From Azohydromonas australica DSM 1124 (GTDB taxonomy: Bacteria > Pseudomonadota > Gammaproteobacteria > Burkholderiales > Burkholderiaceae_C), in the NCBI RefSeq assembly GCF_000430725.1, contig NZ_KE387216.1, forward strand, positions 33,714-97,713: a stretch of 64,000 bases of DNA, in the 5' to 3' direction. Under the pieces are notes generated by a model, which worked only from the letters and a program-made list of their open reading frames with translations, did no database searches and was not told the origin of the DNA. The translations under genes and the position numbers were made by a program. The first letter of the stretch is position 1; every line of letters starts with the position of its first letter. Positions 1-8,740 of this stretch are shown here, one piece after another.

Positions 1-2010
1 GGCAACTGGGCCGTCTCGGGCTCCTGGACGGTGCCGGCCAATGCCGTCTCGGGCATCTACATCGCGCGCCTGGTGCGTGCCGACACGGGGGGCGCTAGCC
101 ACATCGTCTTCGTCGTACGTGACGACGCGAGCACTTCAGACCTGGTGTTCCAGACTTCCGACACCACGTGGCAGGCCTACAACACCTACGGCGGCGGCAG
201 CTTCTACAGCGGCGGGCTCAACACCGGCGCGGGCCGCTCCTACAAGCTCAGCTACAACCGTCCCTTCAACACCCGGTCCGTGGACAACGGGCAGGACTGG
301 GTCTTCAATGCCGAGTACCCCATGGTGCGCTGGCTGGAGGCCAATGGCTACGACGTGAGCTACATCAGTGGCATTGACACCGACCGCGCCGGTACTGTGC
401 CTGGTGGTCGACTGCTCAACCATAAGGTGTTCCTGTCGGTGGGTCATGACGAGTACTGGTCTGGCGCGCAGCGCAGCCATGTCGAGGCCGCCAGGGACAA
501 GGGCGTGAACTTGGCCTTCTTCAGCGGCAACGAGGTATTCTGGAAGACGCGCTGGGAGGCGAGCATCGACGGCAGCAACACGCCCTACCGGACGCTGGTG
601 TCGTACAAGGAGACGCATGCCAACGCCAAGATCGACCCAACAGCGGCCTGGACCGGCACCTGGCGCGATCCGCGCTTCTCGCCGCCCTCCGACGGCGGCC
701 GTCCCGAGAATGCGCTTACCGGTACGCTTTTCATGGCCAACAACACCGACGAGGGCTATTCCATCACGGTGCCACAGCCCGAAGGCCAACTGCGCTTCTG
801 GCGCCACACTTCAGTGGCCTCGCTGGGCAGTGGTCAATCCGCCACGCTGCCCGCGGGTGTGCTGGGCTACGAGTGGGATTCCGATCTCGACAACGGTGCG
901 CGTCCTCCCGGGCTGATCCGGTTGTCGCAAAGCACCATTACCAGCTCCAAGCAATTCGTGCTTCAGGACCATGGGTCGACCTACGCGCCTGGCACGCTTA
1001 CCCACTACCTGACGCTCTACAAGCACAGCAGCGGCGCGCGTGTGTTCGGTGGCGGTACGGTCCAATGGGCCTGGGGCCTGGATGCGAACCACGACCGCGC
1101 CGGTACGCCCGCCGATGCGCGCATGCAGCAAGCCACAGTCAACCTCTTTGCCGACATGGGCGTGCAGCCTGCAACGCTGCAATCGCCGCTGGTCGTAACC
1201 ACGGCCTCCACGGATACGATTGCGCCCACTTCCACCATTACCGCACCGGCGGCTGGTGCCAGTGTCCCGGCCAATAGCAGTGTGACCATCGGCGGCAATG
1301 CAGCCGACGCCGGCGGCGGCGTGGTGGGCGCGGTGGAGGTGTCCACCGACAACGGCGTCACATGGCACCCGGCCAGCGGGCGCGGCAACTGGAGTTACAC
1401 CTGGGTGTCCGGCTCCAGCGGAAACGTCACGCTGATGAGCCGTGCGGTCGATGACAGCGGCAACCTGCAGGGTACGCCGACCAGCCGTACCGTAACGGTG
1501 ACACCGCCCACCTGCCCGTGCACGGCTTTCCCGACATCCGCAACGCCGACCGTGCTGGGTGCTGAGGATGACAGCGTGGTGAACCTGGGCGTGAAGTTCC
1601 GTGTCACGCAGAACGGGCATATCACCGGCATCCGCTTCTACAAGGGGCCGAGCAACACCGGTACTCATATCGGTGCACTGTGGACGAGCACCGGTACGCA
1701 GCTTGCCACGCAAGAATTTTTAAATGAGACTGGCAGCGGCTGGCAGCAGGTCAACTTCGCCACGCCAGTGCCTGTCAACGCCAACACCGTTTACGTGGCC
1801 TCGTACCGGGCGCCGAGAGGGCGCTACTCGGTTGATTACAACTATTTCACCAACACCGGCGTGACCTCCGGACCGGTCCAGTTGCTGAGAAACGGCGACA
1901 GCGGTGGAAACGGCGTGTATACCTACGGTGGCAGCACGCTGCAGTTCCCCACGAGCACCTACCAAGCGTCGAACTACTGGATTGATGTGGTGTTCCAGCC
2001 ATTGCCTTGA
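1..2010 (+). CDS. Large secreted DUF4082 protein with N,N-dimethylformamidase-beta-like region (5' partial)
   Basis: The frame is open from the first base, so the gene starts upstream of the window; about 669 residues are visible. The first ~390 residues resemble the large C-terminal region of N,N-dimethylformamidase beta-type proteins (motifs VGHDEYWS and FFSGNEVFWKT). An Ig-like linker rich in Thr/Ser/Pro follows (about 400-500), then a DUF4082 domain to the end (GVKFRV, GIRFYKG, SNYWIDVVF). DUF4082 is common in large secreted or surface proteins. The location beside an EPS locus suggests an extracellular role, perhaps in polysaccharide attachment or processing, but this is inference. No catalytic claim is made. 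The call on domain families is by recognition only. Confidence 0.7.
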   Translation, partial: GNWAVSGSWTVPANAVSGIYIARLVRADTGGASHIVFVVRDDASTSDLVFQTSDTTWQAYNTYGGGSFYSGGLNTGAGRSYKLSYNRPFNTRSVDNGQDWVFNAEYPMVRWLEANGYDVSYISGIDTDRAGTVPGGRLLNHKVFLSVGHDEYWSGAQRSHVEAARDKGVNLAFFSGNEVFWKTRWEASIDGSNTPYRTLVSYKETHANAKIDPTAAWTGTWRDPRFSPPSDGGRPENALTGTLFMANNTDEGYSITVPQPEGQLRFWRHTSVASLGSGQSATLPAGVLGYEWDSDLDNGARPPGLIRLSQSTITSSKQFVLQDHGSTYAPGTLTHYLTLYKHSSGARVFGGGTVQWAWGLDANHDRAGTPADARMQQATVNLFADMGVQPATLQSPLVVTTASTDTIAPTSTITAPAAGASVPANSSVTIGGNAADAGGGVVGAVEVSTDNGVTWHPASGRGNWSYTWVSGSSGNVTLMSRAVDDSGNLQGTPTSRTVTVTPPTCPCTAFPTSATPTVLGAEDDSVVNLGVKFRVTQNGHITGIRFYKGPSNTGTHIGALWTSTGTQLATQEFLNETGSGWQQVNFATPVPVNANTVYVASYRAPRGRYSVDYNYFTNTGVTSGPVQLLRNGDSGGNGVYTYGGSTLQFPTSTYQASNYWIDVVFQPLP

Positions 2011-2246
2011 TAGGGGTCGCATTGGTCTTGCCCCGGTAGTCCCGGACACGGCCTATGCGCAGGTTAACGCCTGGTCCATTGGTCGGTCCTGACGTTGTTC
2101 GCTCAATTGCCGGCGGTACTCGCGCGGCGATCTCATTTCCGCCTCTCTTGAATTTCGAGTGGGTAGACTGACCGGGTTTGAGGATGAAGGCCAGGGTCGA
2201 TGAAGTGTGCTGACGCACCGGCCATCGCGATACGGGTACGTTTGGA

Positions 2247-2648
2247 ATGCATGACAAGTTGTTCGAAGCCGCGCTGGGAATCACTGCACCGTGGTCTGTG
2301 AAGGGTGTGCAGTTCGATAGGGCGGCCAAGGTGCTGACGGTGGCTATCGACTTTGCTGTCGGCTCTCGCTTTGCTGTGGAGGGCGTGCCTGGCGAGCACC
2401 CGGTCCACGACACCGTCACCAAGACGTACCGGCACCTAAACTTCTTCCAGCACGAGTGCCTGCTGCAGGTGCGCACGCCGCGGGTGAAGCTGCCCGACGG
2501 CTCGGTGCAACTGGTCAAGCCGCCGTTTGCCGGCCGCTTGGTCGGGCTTCACGCTGCTGTTCGAGGCCTTGGTGCTGATGCTCACACCCGAGATACCGTT
2601 TGCAGCGGTGGCGCGCATCGTGGGCATCTCGCCGCACCGGGGGAGTAA
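2247..2648 (+). pseudogene. ISL3-family transposase, N-terminal fragment with frameshift
   Basis: The opening MHDKLFEAALGI and the segments HPVHDTVTKTYRHLNFFQH and VRTPRVKLPDG are typical of the N-terminal zinc-finger/HTH part of ISL3-family transposases. After about residue 97 the reading frame is lost. The expected continuation (GFTLLFEALVLMLTPEIPFAAV) is found in a different frame from about 2545, so there is a frameshift near 2540. The coding homology then stops near 2645 and the DDE catalytic part is missing. It is a dead fragment, the leftmost of a series of damaged IS elements. Confidence 0.75.
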
Positions 2649-2740
2649 GCGTCCAGTTCTCCTTGCTTTTACCTACTGATTTTTCAGCTGCCACAAGGGG
2701 TTAGCAGCAAACTGCTTGCTTTTTTCCCGGGTTCGAAGCC

Positions 2741-3397
2741 ATGTCTCAGCCTTGCATAATCTGTCCGGCGGAGGCTGCGATGGTGACACCCCAAGCTGTG
2801 CAGCAGAGCCAGCCACCCGAGGGTACGCAGGGTGGCTGGGTTGACCAAGAATTGGACGAGAGCGCTTTCCAAGACGTGCGGCTGGGGCGGCGGCTGCGAG
2901 TGCTGCTGTCGCAGATGGCTCAGGGTCCGGGCCAGACGTTCTCCCTGGTATGCCAGGACTGGGCCAACACCAAGGCTGCCTACCGCTTCCTCAGCAACGA
3001 GCGGGTCAGCGAAGCCGATATTCTTGCCGGCCATTTCGCCGCCACACGCGAGCGCATTGCAGCCACCGGCGACGCCCTGGTATTGGTGCTGCACGACACG
3101 ACCGAGTTCTCCTACAAGCACGACGAGGACCACAGCATCGGACTGCTGGGCAAGACCTACAGCCGTCCGGATGCGAAGGGGCGTCTACGTCAGCACACCT
3201 TCTGCGGCATCCTCATGCACTCGAGCCTGGCGGTGACGGTGGAAGGACTCCCGCTGGGCCTGGCGGCGGCCAAGTTCTGGACGCGCTCGAAGTTCAAGGG
3301 CACCACGGCGCTCAAGCGAAGCATCGTAAGCACGCGGCGATCCCGTGTTGATGCGGAATCATCGAGAGTTGCGGATTGCGTCCACGTCACGAAATGA
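2741..3397 (+). pseudogene. IS4-family (Tn5-like) transposase, N-terminal fragment
   Basis: Residues 30-190 match the N-terminal DNA-binding part and first catalytic stretch of IS4/IS50-type transposases. WANTKAAYRFLSNERV is a hallmark, and LHDTTEFSYKH holds the first acidic catalytic residue. Homology ends near 3330 (GTTALKRSI), about 50 bases before the left end of the IS1182-type element, and the last ~20 residues are not transposase-like. Full-length relatives have about 450 residues, so more than half is missing and the fragment is inactive. Confidence 0.75.
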
Positions 3398-5217
3398 TCC
3401 TGGTGGCGAATTCGGGGCGGCAGGCGCACAGTCGAGACTCTGACCGCGCGGCGTGGCGGTAATAGTGGCGCCCGGGTGCACGGCAAGCTCCAGGAGGCAG
3501 GTGATGTCCATGCTTGCCCGGCGCAGAAGCGCCGTTCCCAAGGAGACGGCCCGGGTGGCGCGGTCGATCTACCCCGAAGGCAACACGGTTATGCACATGC
3601 TCGACGTGCTGCAGTTGGCCGTGGCGGATGAAGACTTCGCGGATCTGTTCCCCATCCGCGGTCAGCCAGCGGAGTCGCCTGCGCGGCTCGCCCTCGTGAC
3701 GCTGCTGCAGTTCATGGAGGGGCTTGCTGACCGCCAAGCGGCGGACGCTGTCCGCACTCGCATTGACTGGAAGTACCTGCTGTGCCTGGAGTTGACGGAC
3801 CCAGGGTTCGACCACACCGTACTCAGCGAATTTCGCGCGCGGCTGCTTGCCCACGGCGCGGAGCATCGGGTATTCGAGGCGGTGCTGGCATTGGCACAGG
3901 AGCGTGGGTTGTTGCATGGCGGCGGGCGACAGCGCAGCGACTCGACCCACGTGCTGGCCAACGTCCAGGCCCTGACGCGATTCGACCTCGTGATCGAGAC
4001 GGTGCGGCATGCGCTCGATGCCCTTGCTCGGACGGATCCAGAGTGGCTTTGCAAGCACGTCACGCCGGCGTGGGTGGACCGCTATGCTCTGCCGACCGGC
4101 GAGCTGCGGGTGCCCAGGAGCGAGGCCAAGCGCCTCGCATGGGCCGCTCAGATTGGCGAAGATGGCATGGCAGTGCTCATCGCCTTGAACTCTCCGGAGG
4201 CCCCCGCGGACTTGCGCCATCTGCCGGCCTTGGAGGCGTTGCGCCAGGTATGGGTGCAGAACTTCATGGTCGTGTGCACGGCAGAGGGAGAGCGCGTTGC
4301 CTGGCGCTCCAGAGACAACATTCCTCGGGCCGGTCTCTTCGTCTGCTCACCTCACGATACGCAGGCGCGCCGCTGCAGCAAAGGCAAAACCGTGTGGACC
4401 GGCTACAAGGTCCACTTGACGGAGACCTGTGACAGCGCCGCTCCAAACCTAATCACCAACGTCGAGACGACCGCTGCTACCGTGTACGACGCCAACGTGA
4501 CACCTGACATCCATGCTGCCTTGCAAAAGCGCGGCGTACTGCCAAGTGTCCACGTCGCTGATGCCGCGTACGTGAACTCGGCGCTGTTCAAGCAGTCCCG
4601 AGAGCTCTACCAGGTGGAGCTCATTGGACCGACCCGCAGCGACAACGAACGTCAGGCCAAAGAACGAGACGGCTTCGCAGCCAGCGACTTCCAGATCGAC
4701 TACGACAATCACCGCGCCGTCTGCCCGGCCGGCAAGGAAAGCATCTACTGGAAACCAACGGCCAACTCCTTCGGAAAGCCCATCATCAAGCTTCGCTGGT
4801 CGCGTCACGATTGCGGCCAGTGTGCTGTGCATGCACGATGTACCAGTTCGATGCCACCGCAACGGCAGGTCACGATACGACCTCAAGGACAACGTGAGCT
4901 GCTACATGAGAGACGCGAGCAGGAAAAGCACGCCGCCTATGCCAGCGAGTATGCGTGGCGGGCCGGTATCGAAGGCACCATCTCGGAGGCAGTCCGCGGA
5001 CACTCGGTCCGTCGCACCCGCTACATCGGCCAAGCTAAGACACATCTGGCCCATCTCATGACAGCTGCGGCGATCAATGTCGGCCGCCTGCTGCGCTGGG
5101 TCGCGGGTGAACCAAAAGCAGGCGTTCTCCTGACCGCGTTCCAGCGCCTGTTCACAGCCTCTGCCTGATGCCGAATCGGACGAATTCGCCACCAAGATCC
5201 ACGAAATAGGTGGACAC
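3378..5217 (+). mobile_element. IS1182-family insertion sequence, apparently intact
   Basis: The single transposase gene is framed by imperfect inverted repeats of 37 bases at 3378-3414 and 5181-5217. The inner part is shared as GATC(C/T)TGGTGGCGAATTCG and the outer tip as G(C/T)GTCCAC. The element is about 1.84 kb, a normal size for IS1182-family members. No clear target-site duplication is visible next to the tips, which may reflect later rearrangement or slightly misplaced ends. It sits between an IS4 fragment and an IS66 fragment, so it probably inserted into already damaged IS DNA. Confidence 0.7.
3504..5168 (+). CDS. IS1182-family transposase
   Basis: 554 residues from the ATG at 3504, chosen because AGGAGG lies six bases upstream; an upstream in-frame start at 3453 has no such site. 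The N-terminal DUF772-type domain is visible (SIYPEGNTVMHMLDVLQL, LRFLSEF-like VLSEFRARLL). The DDE region includes QRSDSTHV, WTGYKVHLTE, HVADAAYVNS and the C-terminal Tnp-DDE segment with RAGIEGTISEAVRGHSVRR. Length and order agree with IS1182-type transposases, and no stop or frameshift is seen, so it may be functional. It cuts and pastes its own element through the 37-base terminal repeats. Confidence 0.85.
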   Translation: MSMLARRRSAVPKETARVARSIYPEGNTVMHMLDVLQLAVADEDFADLFPIRGQPAESPARLALVTLLQFMEGLADRQAADAVRTRIDWKYLLCLELTDPGFDHTVLSEFRARLLAHGAEHRVFEAVLALAQERGLLHGGGRQRSDSTHVLANVQALTRFDLVIETVRHALDALARTDPEWLCKHVTPAWVDRYALPTGELRVPRSEAKRLAWAAQIGEDGMAVLIALNSPEAPADLRHLPALEALRQVWVQNFMVVCTAEGERVAWRSRDNIPRAGLFVCSPHDTQARRCSKGKTVWTGYKVHLTETCDSAAPNLITNVETTAATVYDANVTPDIHAALQKRGVLPSVHVADAAYVNSALFKQSRELYQVELIGPTRSDNERQAKERDGFAASDFQIDYDNHRAVCPAGKESIYWKPTANSFGKPIIKLRWSRHDCGQCAVHARCTSSMPPQRQVTIRPQGQRELLHERREQEKHAAYASEYAWRAGIEGTISEAVRGHSVRRTRYIGQAKTHLAHLMTAAAINVGRLLRWVAGEPKAGVLLTAFQRLFTASA

Positions 5218-5526
5218 GATGGAAAGCGCAAACCCGCTACCAGGCGGCGCTACAGCGCAGCGATGAAGGCGCAGGTGATGGCCGAATGCGATGCTCCGGG
5301 CGCGTCGGTGGCCAAGGTAGCGATGGCGCACGGCATCAACGCCAACGTCGTACACCGCTGGCGGCAACTCGCACGCGAGGATGGGGCTGAGAGATCGCGA
5401 CCAGCTCCCGCACCGCCAGCGGATATCGATGGCTTTGTGCCTGTGCCGCTGCCCGCACCGAGCGTTGTGGCGCCCGTGAACGGTAAGCGTGCAGCCGTCC
5501 CACAGTTGATCGCAGGCAGGGTGTAA
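5218..5526 (+). pseudogene. IS66-family orfA (TnpA accessory), 5'-damaged copy
   Basis: The reading frame KPATRRRYSAAMKAQVMAEC...SVAKVAMAHGINANVVHRW is the HTH domain of the IS66 orfA accessory protein, with a usual hydrophobic C-terminal tail to RV-stop. In this frame there is no start before the ATG at 5263, which would cut off the basic N-terminus. An ATG at 5219 is one base out of frame, so a one-base deletion at the 5' end is likely. The first coding base lies right beside the IS1182 right end (5217). A second, better preserved orfA follows after 34 bases. Confidence 0.65.
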
Positions 5527-5535
5527 AGGATGCTC

Positions 5536-5560
5536 GTGTCCGCTTATTCGGCGCGGACAC
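5536..5560. repeat. Perfect 8-bp palindrome abutting an IS66 orfA start codon
   Basis: GTGTCCGC at 5536-5543 and GCGGACAC at 5553-5560 form a perfect stem with a nine-base loop. The ATG of the second orfA follows at 5561 with no spacer, so there is no room for a normal ribosome binding site. It may be an IS end, a recognition site, or a translation-limiting hairpin. Confidence 0.5.
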
Positions 5561-6004
5561 ATGGACACGAATACACCATCAACGACCCAGCGCCCGGGAC
5601 GCACCCGGCGCCGCTACTCCAAGGAATTCAAGGCACAGCTTGTCGCGCAGGCCCAGGTGCCCGGCGTGTCGCTGGCCAGCGTCGCCATCAGCCACGGCGT
5701 GAACCCCAACGTCATGCGGCGCTGGGTGGCCGATGCCAACGATCGCGCGCTGCCCAGCGCAGGTACGGCGCAAGCCGTGCTGGCCCAGCCGGATGCCGAG
5801 GACGCGCTGGTGCTGCAACGGGACGCCGATGTGGCGACGTGTGCCCCAACCACCGCAACGAGCTTCGTGCCGGTGAAGGTCGAAGCCGCGGCGCCGGCGC
5901 AGCTGCACATCGAGCTTGTGCGCGACGGCGTACACGTAAAGGTCAGCTGGCCGCTGAGCGCGGCGGCACAGAGCGCGGCCTGGCTACGCGAGGTGCTGCG
6001 TTGA
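5561..6004 (+). CDS. IS66-family orfA accessory protein
   Basis: 147 residues. The basic start (RPGRTRRRYSKEFKAQLVAQ) and the HTH (VSLASVAISHGVNPNVMRRWV) are diagnostic of IS66 orfA. The C-terminal part (FVPVKVEAAAPAQLHIELVRDGVHVKVSWP) is also typical. The stop overlaps the TTG start of an orfB fragment at 6001, the normal IS66 arrangement. The element is truncated downstream, so the gene is an orphan. Confidence 0.75.
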   Translation: MDTNTPSTTQRPGRTRRRYSKEFKAQLVAQAQVPGVSLASVAISHGVNPNVMRRWVADANDRALPSAGTAQAVLAQPDAEDALVLQRDADVATCAPTTATSFVPVKVEAAAPAQLHIELVRDGVHVKVSWPLSAAAQSAAWLREVLR

Positions 6005-6204
6005 TCCGTATCGACGCCGTGTGGCTGGCCACGCAGCCCGTGGACATGCGCGCCGGCGCCGACCGGCTGCTGTCCATGGTCGTGGCCGTCTTCGGTTCAG
6101 CACAAGCCCACCACGGCTACCTCTTCACGAACGTCCGCGCGGAACAAACAACATTCAGCATACCGATCACAGTTTGTCCTGATCGAGTATCCGTGGCACC
6201 CTAA
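6001..6204 (+). pseudogene. IS66-family orfB (TnpB accessory), 3'-truncated
   Basis: TTG start overlapping the orfA stop. The sequence LIRIDAVWLATQPVDMRAGADRLL..GYLFTNVRA is the N-terminal 46 residues of the IS66 orfB protein. Family members continue with NRIKLLVHDG and run to about 115 residues. Here homology breaks at about 6142 and about 20 unrelated residues follow. The orfC transposase is absent. The break marks the junction between IS debris and the EPS locus. Confidence 0.7.
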
Positions 6205-6267
6205 GCACGGCGGCGTGCGCGATCTGCTTTGTGTGGAAGGAAACCGTCGTCGTCGACCGGCCGGCAT

Positions 6268-7086
6268 TCAATGCCGCATGACCTCCGGTCGTACGCGCAA
6301 GCTCGCGGCTCCTTCCCGATCGGGTGACGCCGCGTGAAGCGACTTGCCTGCCGCGACGATAGCGATGTCGTCGTGAAAGCCGTAAGTGGCGAAGCGGTTG
6401 TCGCCCATAGTGGAGGCGCCGAGCTTGACGGTGTACAAGCCAGCTCTGGGGGCAATCCAACTCCAGCGGGTCCATTGCGAGGCGCTACCGAAGGGAACAG
6501 CATTCTGGTCATCCGGGCCTGTCCCGCCGGAATATTCAATCCAAGGCGTCGCCAGCCGTCGACCCCGATCGTCGAAAATGCGAACCCATACGGAGTCTTG
6601 GGCTGCGAAGTCACCGTTATAGTAAAAGGAAGATCCCGTGAGAGATTCGCCTCTGCGCATGAGAACGGTCTGCTTGGCGGAGATGTTGTACCGGAGCGTT
6701 CCAAGGTATTCCGTGTTGCCTGTGGCGACACTTAAATACTGGCTGCCGTGCACTGCCAAGCGCGGCGAGGCGACGCCGAAATTCCAAGAATCGATGACTT
6801 CAACGCTACCAGCAGGCCGATCGTAGGGCGGGAATTCGGAGATGCCCCAAGGAATTTGAGGCGTCCAGCCGAAATAACTTTTGCGCTCGAAACTGCGGTT
6901 GACGATGCGCGGGGCCGCAATTTTCGCAACGCCGTCGTCCAGTCCTTTCGCCACGTCTATATCTGCCGTTGCGTTTCCTTCCTGCGTCGGAACCTCCGTA
7001 GGGTGCGAGTCGTCTCCGCCACCGCCACCGCCACCGCCACAGCCGGACAGGACTGCGACAGCCAACAGTAAAATTTTCGTATCCAT
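6268..7086 (-). CDS. Putative exported lipoprotein, function unknown
   Basis: 272 residues. A short hydrophobic leader ends in a lipobox (AVLSGC), followed by a run of eight glycines encoded by four CCGCCA hexamers at 7016-7039 and then acidic sequence. The body (residues 60-245) looks like a beta-sandwich with aromatic and Gly/Ser-rich strands (NRSFERKSYFGWTP, HGSQYLSVATGN, FYYNGDFAAQDSVWVRIFD), as in carbohydrate-binding-like secreted proteins. GGAGGG lies upstream of the ATG. The last ~25 residues are close to the IS66 debris and may be foreign. It is last in the leftward EPS unit, so a role with the secreted polymer is possible. Confidence 0.55.
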   Translation of the reverse strand: MDTKILLLAVAVLSGCGGGGGGGGDDSHPTEVPTQEGNATADIDVAKGLDDGVAKIAAPRIVNRSFERKSYFGWTPQIPWGISEFPPYDRPAGSVEVIDSWNFGVASPRLAVHGSQYLSVATGNTEYLGTLRYNISAKQTVLMRRGESLTGSSFYYNGDFAAQDSVWVRIFDDRGRRLATPWIEYSGGTGPDDQNAVPFGSASQWTRWSWIAPRAGLYTVKLGASTMGDNRFATYGFHDDIAIVAAGKSLHAASPDREGAASLRVRPEVMRH

Positions 7087-7636
7087 AAATTCCCTCCAAA
7101 ATGATTCACTGGATCAGGAAAAATGCTGCAGAAATAGGATCCTCAAAAGCTCCAAAGCCTCTTCAGTTTGCATGGATCAAACGTCTATGAGAACAGCTTA
7201 GCCTTGTCGCATGCGTGGAGACGAAAAAACACCGTTGCGGCTCGGGCTAATGTGACTTTTGGCGACAGGACAGGGTTTTTACTGGTTGGGAACCCATAGG
7301 CCATGGGATTGGTCTGAAATTTAAAGACATGAGACACAAGGCGCGTCCACAAACCTCGCCAATTTTTTTGCCACGGTTTGACCAGCCCGGACGTGATACG
7401 CTGAGGCAAGGGCGAACAGCGGGAGCAAAAAACGACGGGGGCCGCCCCGCGTGGCTGGATAAAGACAGGCGGGACGCACACCTGATCAAGTTTTGCCCGG
7501 ACACTTGTGCCCGTGAGAGCGGTGGGAAATACGCGACGCGTCATGCTTGGCTGGTTGGCCTGGCATCCTTCGTGGCTGCACGTGGTGCAGCTGGGGCTGG
7601 GGACAATGAGGCCAGTTCCGTGCCCGTGACTGTGCC
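7087..7636. other. Intergenic stretch without a convincing gene
   Basis: About 550 bases lie between the lipoprotein and the GT14-type transferase, both read leftward. Reading frames here (for example 7185-7640 minus and 7329-7934 plus) lack protein-like composition and family hallmarks. The one local structure noted is a perfect 7-bp hairpin GCTGCAC/GTGCAGC at 7575-7591 with a three-base loop and no following T-run. A promoter for the lipoprotein may lie here, but none is clear enough to call. Confidence 0.4.
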
Positions 7637-8569
7637 TCAAGCCACCCCGAGCAACCGCTGGTCGATCAGATCAAGTATTTTTGAATCCAGTGACGCATCA
7701 AACTTTCTGGCAATCAGTGCCTCACTGGAGGCAAGGGTTGGAAAGTCTTCTGTGCACCATATTCGGGGTAAGCGTCCGCCGCGACCTTTAGATGACCAGT
7801 CGATGCAGCGCAGGTCGTTGTTCACGACGCTATTCTTTAGCGGTGAATTGAGAATAAGAGTTTGGAAAAATATTTCGTCTGGAACGAATACATGTCTGAA
7901 GAAATCAAGGAATTGTGGGTTGGTTCGTATATGATTGTGGACATATAAGGCGCAATTTCGGGTCATGCACCAGTAACTGCTGCCGCCGAATGGTTGTAAA
8001 TATTGGGGTAGTTTTCTCCCGGGTATTGCTTTTTTTAGAAGTTTCCAGGTCGGTGTGCCCAAGGTGGACTTGTAGCGAGTGGGCGGTGGAAGGTGAATCC
8101 ATCGCTTCAGCACACCGACATGAAGGCTCCAAGATTCAATGCGATCCAGACCTCCGTTTTCATCGACCCATCCGAGGCGTGGGTCGCATGGTATAGGTGT
8201 ATAGCTTAAGAACTGCGTTTTTTCATGCTTGGTTAAAAAGTTTTCAATATAATTATTGGATTTGATTGGATAATCCTGCCCCGTCAGCAGCAATACGTAA
8301 TCGAATGCAATCCGTTGTTCAATGGCCGCAGCGATGCCTTTAAGGGATGCAAGCACGTGTCCAATATCACCCCAATGGCAGACATGCCGCTCCAAAAAAT
8401 GAACATTATTTAGGCTGCGCAAGCCCGCCACCATTCTGTCACACGTAAAAGCGTCTGTCTTCTTATCTACATGCACATGAAAGCGCGCATTCGGGGTATT
8501 CAAGCGGCGCACGAGCCGCACCAGTTGATCGGGTCTCTTGTATGCCGAAATAATGTAGAGAATCTTCAC
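7637..8569 (-). CDS. Core-2/I-branching beta-1,6-N-acetylglucosaminyltransferase-like glycosyltransferase (GT14 type)
   Basis: 310 residues. The start MKILYIISAYKRPDQL, HVHVDKKTD, the WGD motif (HWGDIGHVLASL) and LLLTGQDYPIKS are hallmarks of the core-2/I-branching family. A later segment GGSSYWCMTRNCALYV also fits the fold. In bacteria these enzymes act in the cytoplasm on polysaccharide or glycoprotein acceptors; donor and linkage cannot be told from sequence. It lies downstream of the kinase gene in the leftward EPS unit, separated by about 170 bases with no gene. Local G+C is low. Confidence 0.75.
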   Translation of the reverse strand: MKILYIISAYKRPDQLVRLVRRLNTPNARFHVHVDKKTDAFTCDRMVAGLRSLNNVHFLERHVCHWGDIGHVLASLKGIAAAIEQRIAFDYVLLLTGQDYPIKSNNYIENFLTKHEKTQFLSYTPIPCDPRLGWVDENGGLDRIESWSLHVGVLKRWIHLPPPTRYKSTLGTPTWKLLKKAIPGRKLPQYLQPFGGSSYWCMTRNCALYVHNHIRTNPQFLDFFRHVFVPDEIFFQTLILNSPLKNSVVNNDLRCIDWSSKGRGGRLPRIWCTEDFPTLASSEALIARKFDASLDSKILDLIDQRLLGVA

Positions 8570-8740
8570 GGTGCTCGGAGTGCGAGGTTAGGAGCTTGGG
8601 CGATAGAAAAATCGATGAGGCGAGTTGGAAAAAGCAAGATTTCCAAAATAGCCTGTTATTGGTATTTTCAAAAAGGCAAGCGGTTAATGATTATTGAAGC
8701 AGCCGCCGCTGGGTTGCAAAGCTTTCTGCTACCAAAACCC

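Noticed and set aside
2064-2150. Minus-strand peptide containing SPREYRRQLSEQ, which resembles the end of an AraC-type regulator
   Set aside because: Too short and only weakly similar; no further AraC motif upstream.
2720-2740. GGGTTCGAAGCC segment that resembles a tRNA T-loop
   Set aside because: No acceptor or anticodon stem can be formed around it; it is IS leader sequence.
6170-6240. Short plus-strand peptide FVLIEYPWHPKHGG, resembling small IS-associated DUF5372-like proteins
   Set aside because: Too short and uncertain to call; it may be another piece of IS debris.
7016-7039. Four CCGCCA repeats as a possible phase-variation tract
   Set aside because: The repeat unit is six bases, so slippage would keep the frame; it only codes for the Gly run of a lipoprotein.
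7185-7640. 151-codon minus-strand frame upstream of the lipoprotein gene
   Set aside because: Composition is not protein-like and no family feature is seen.
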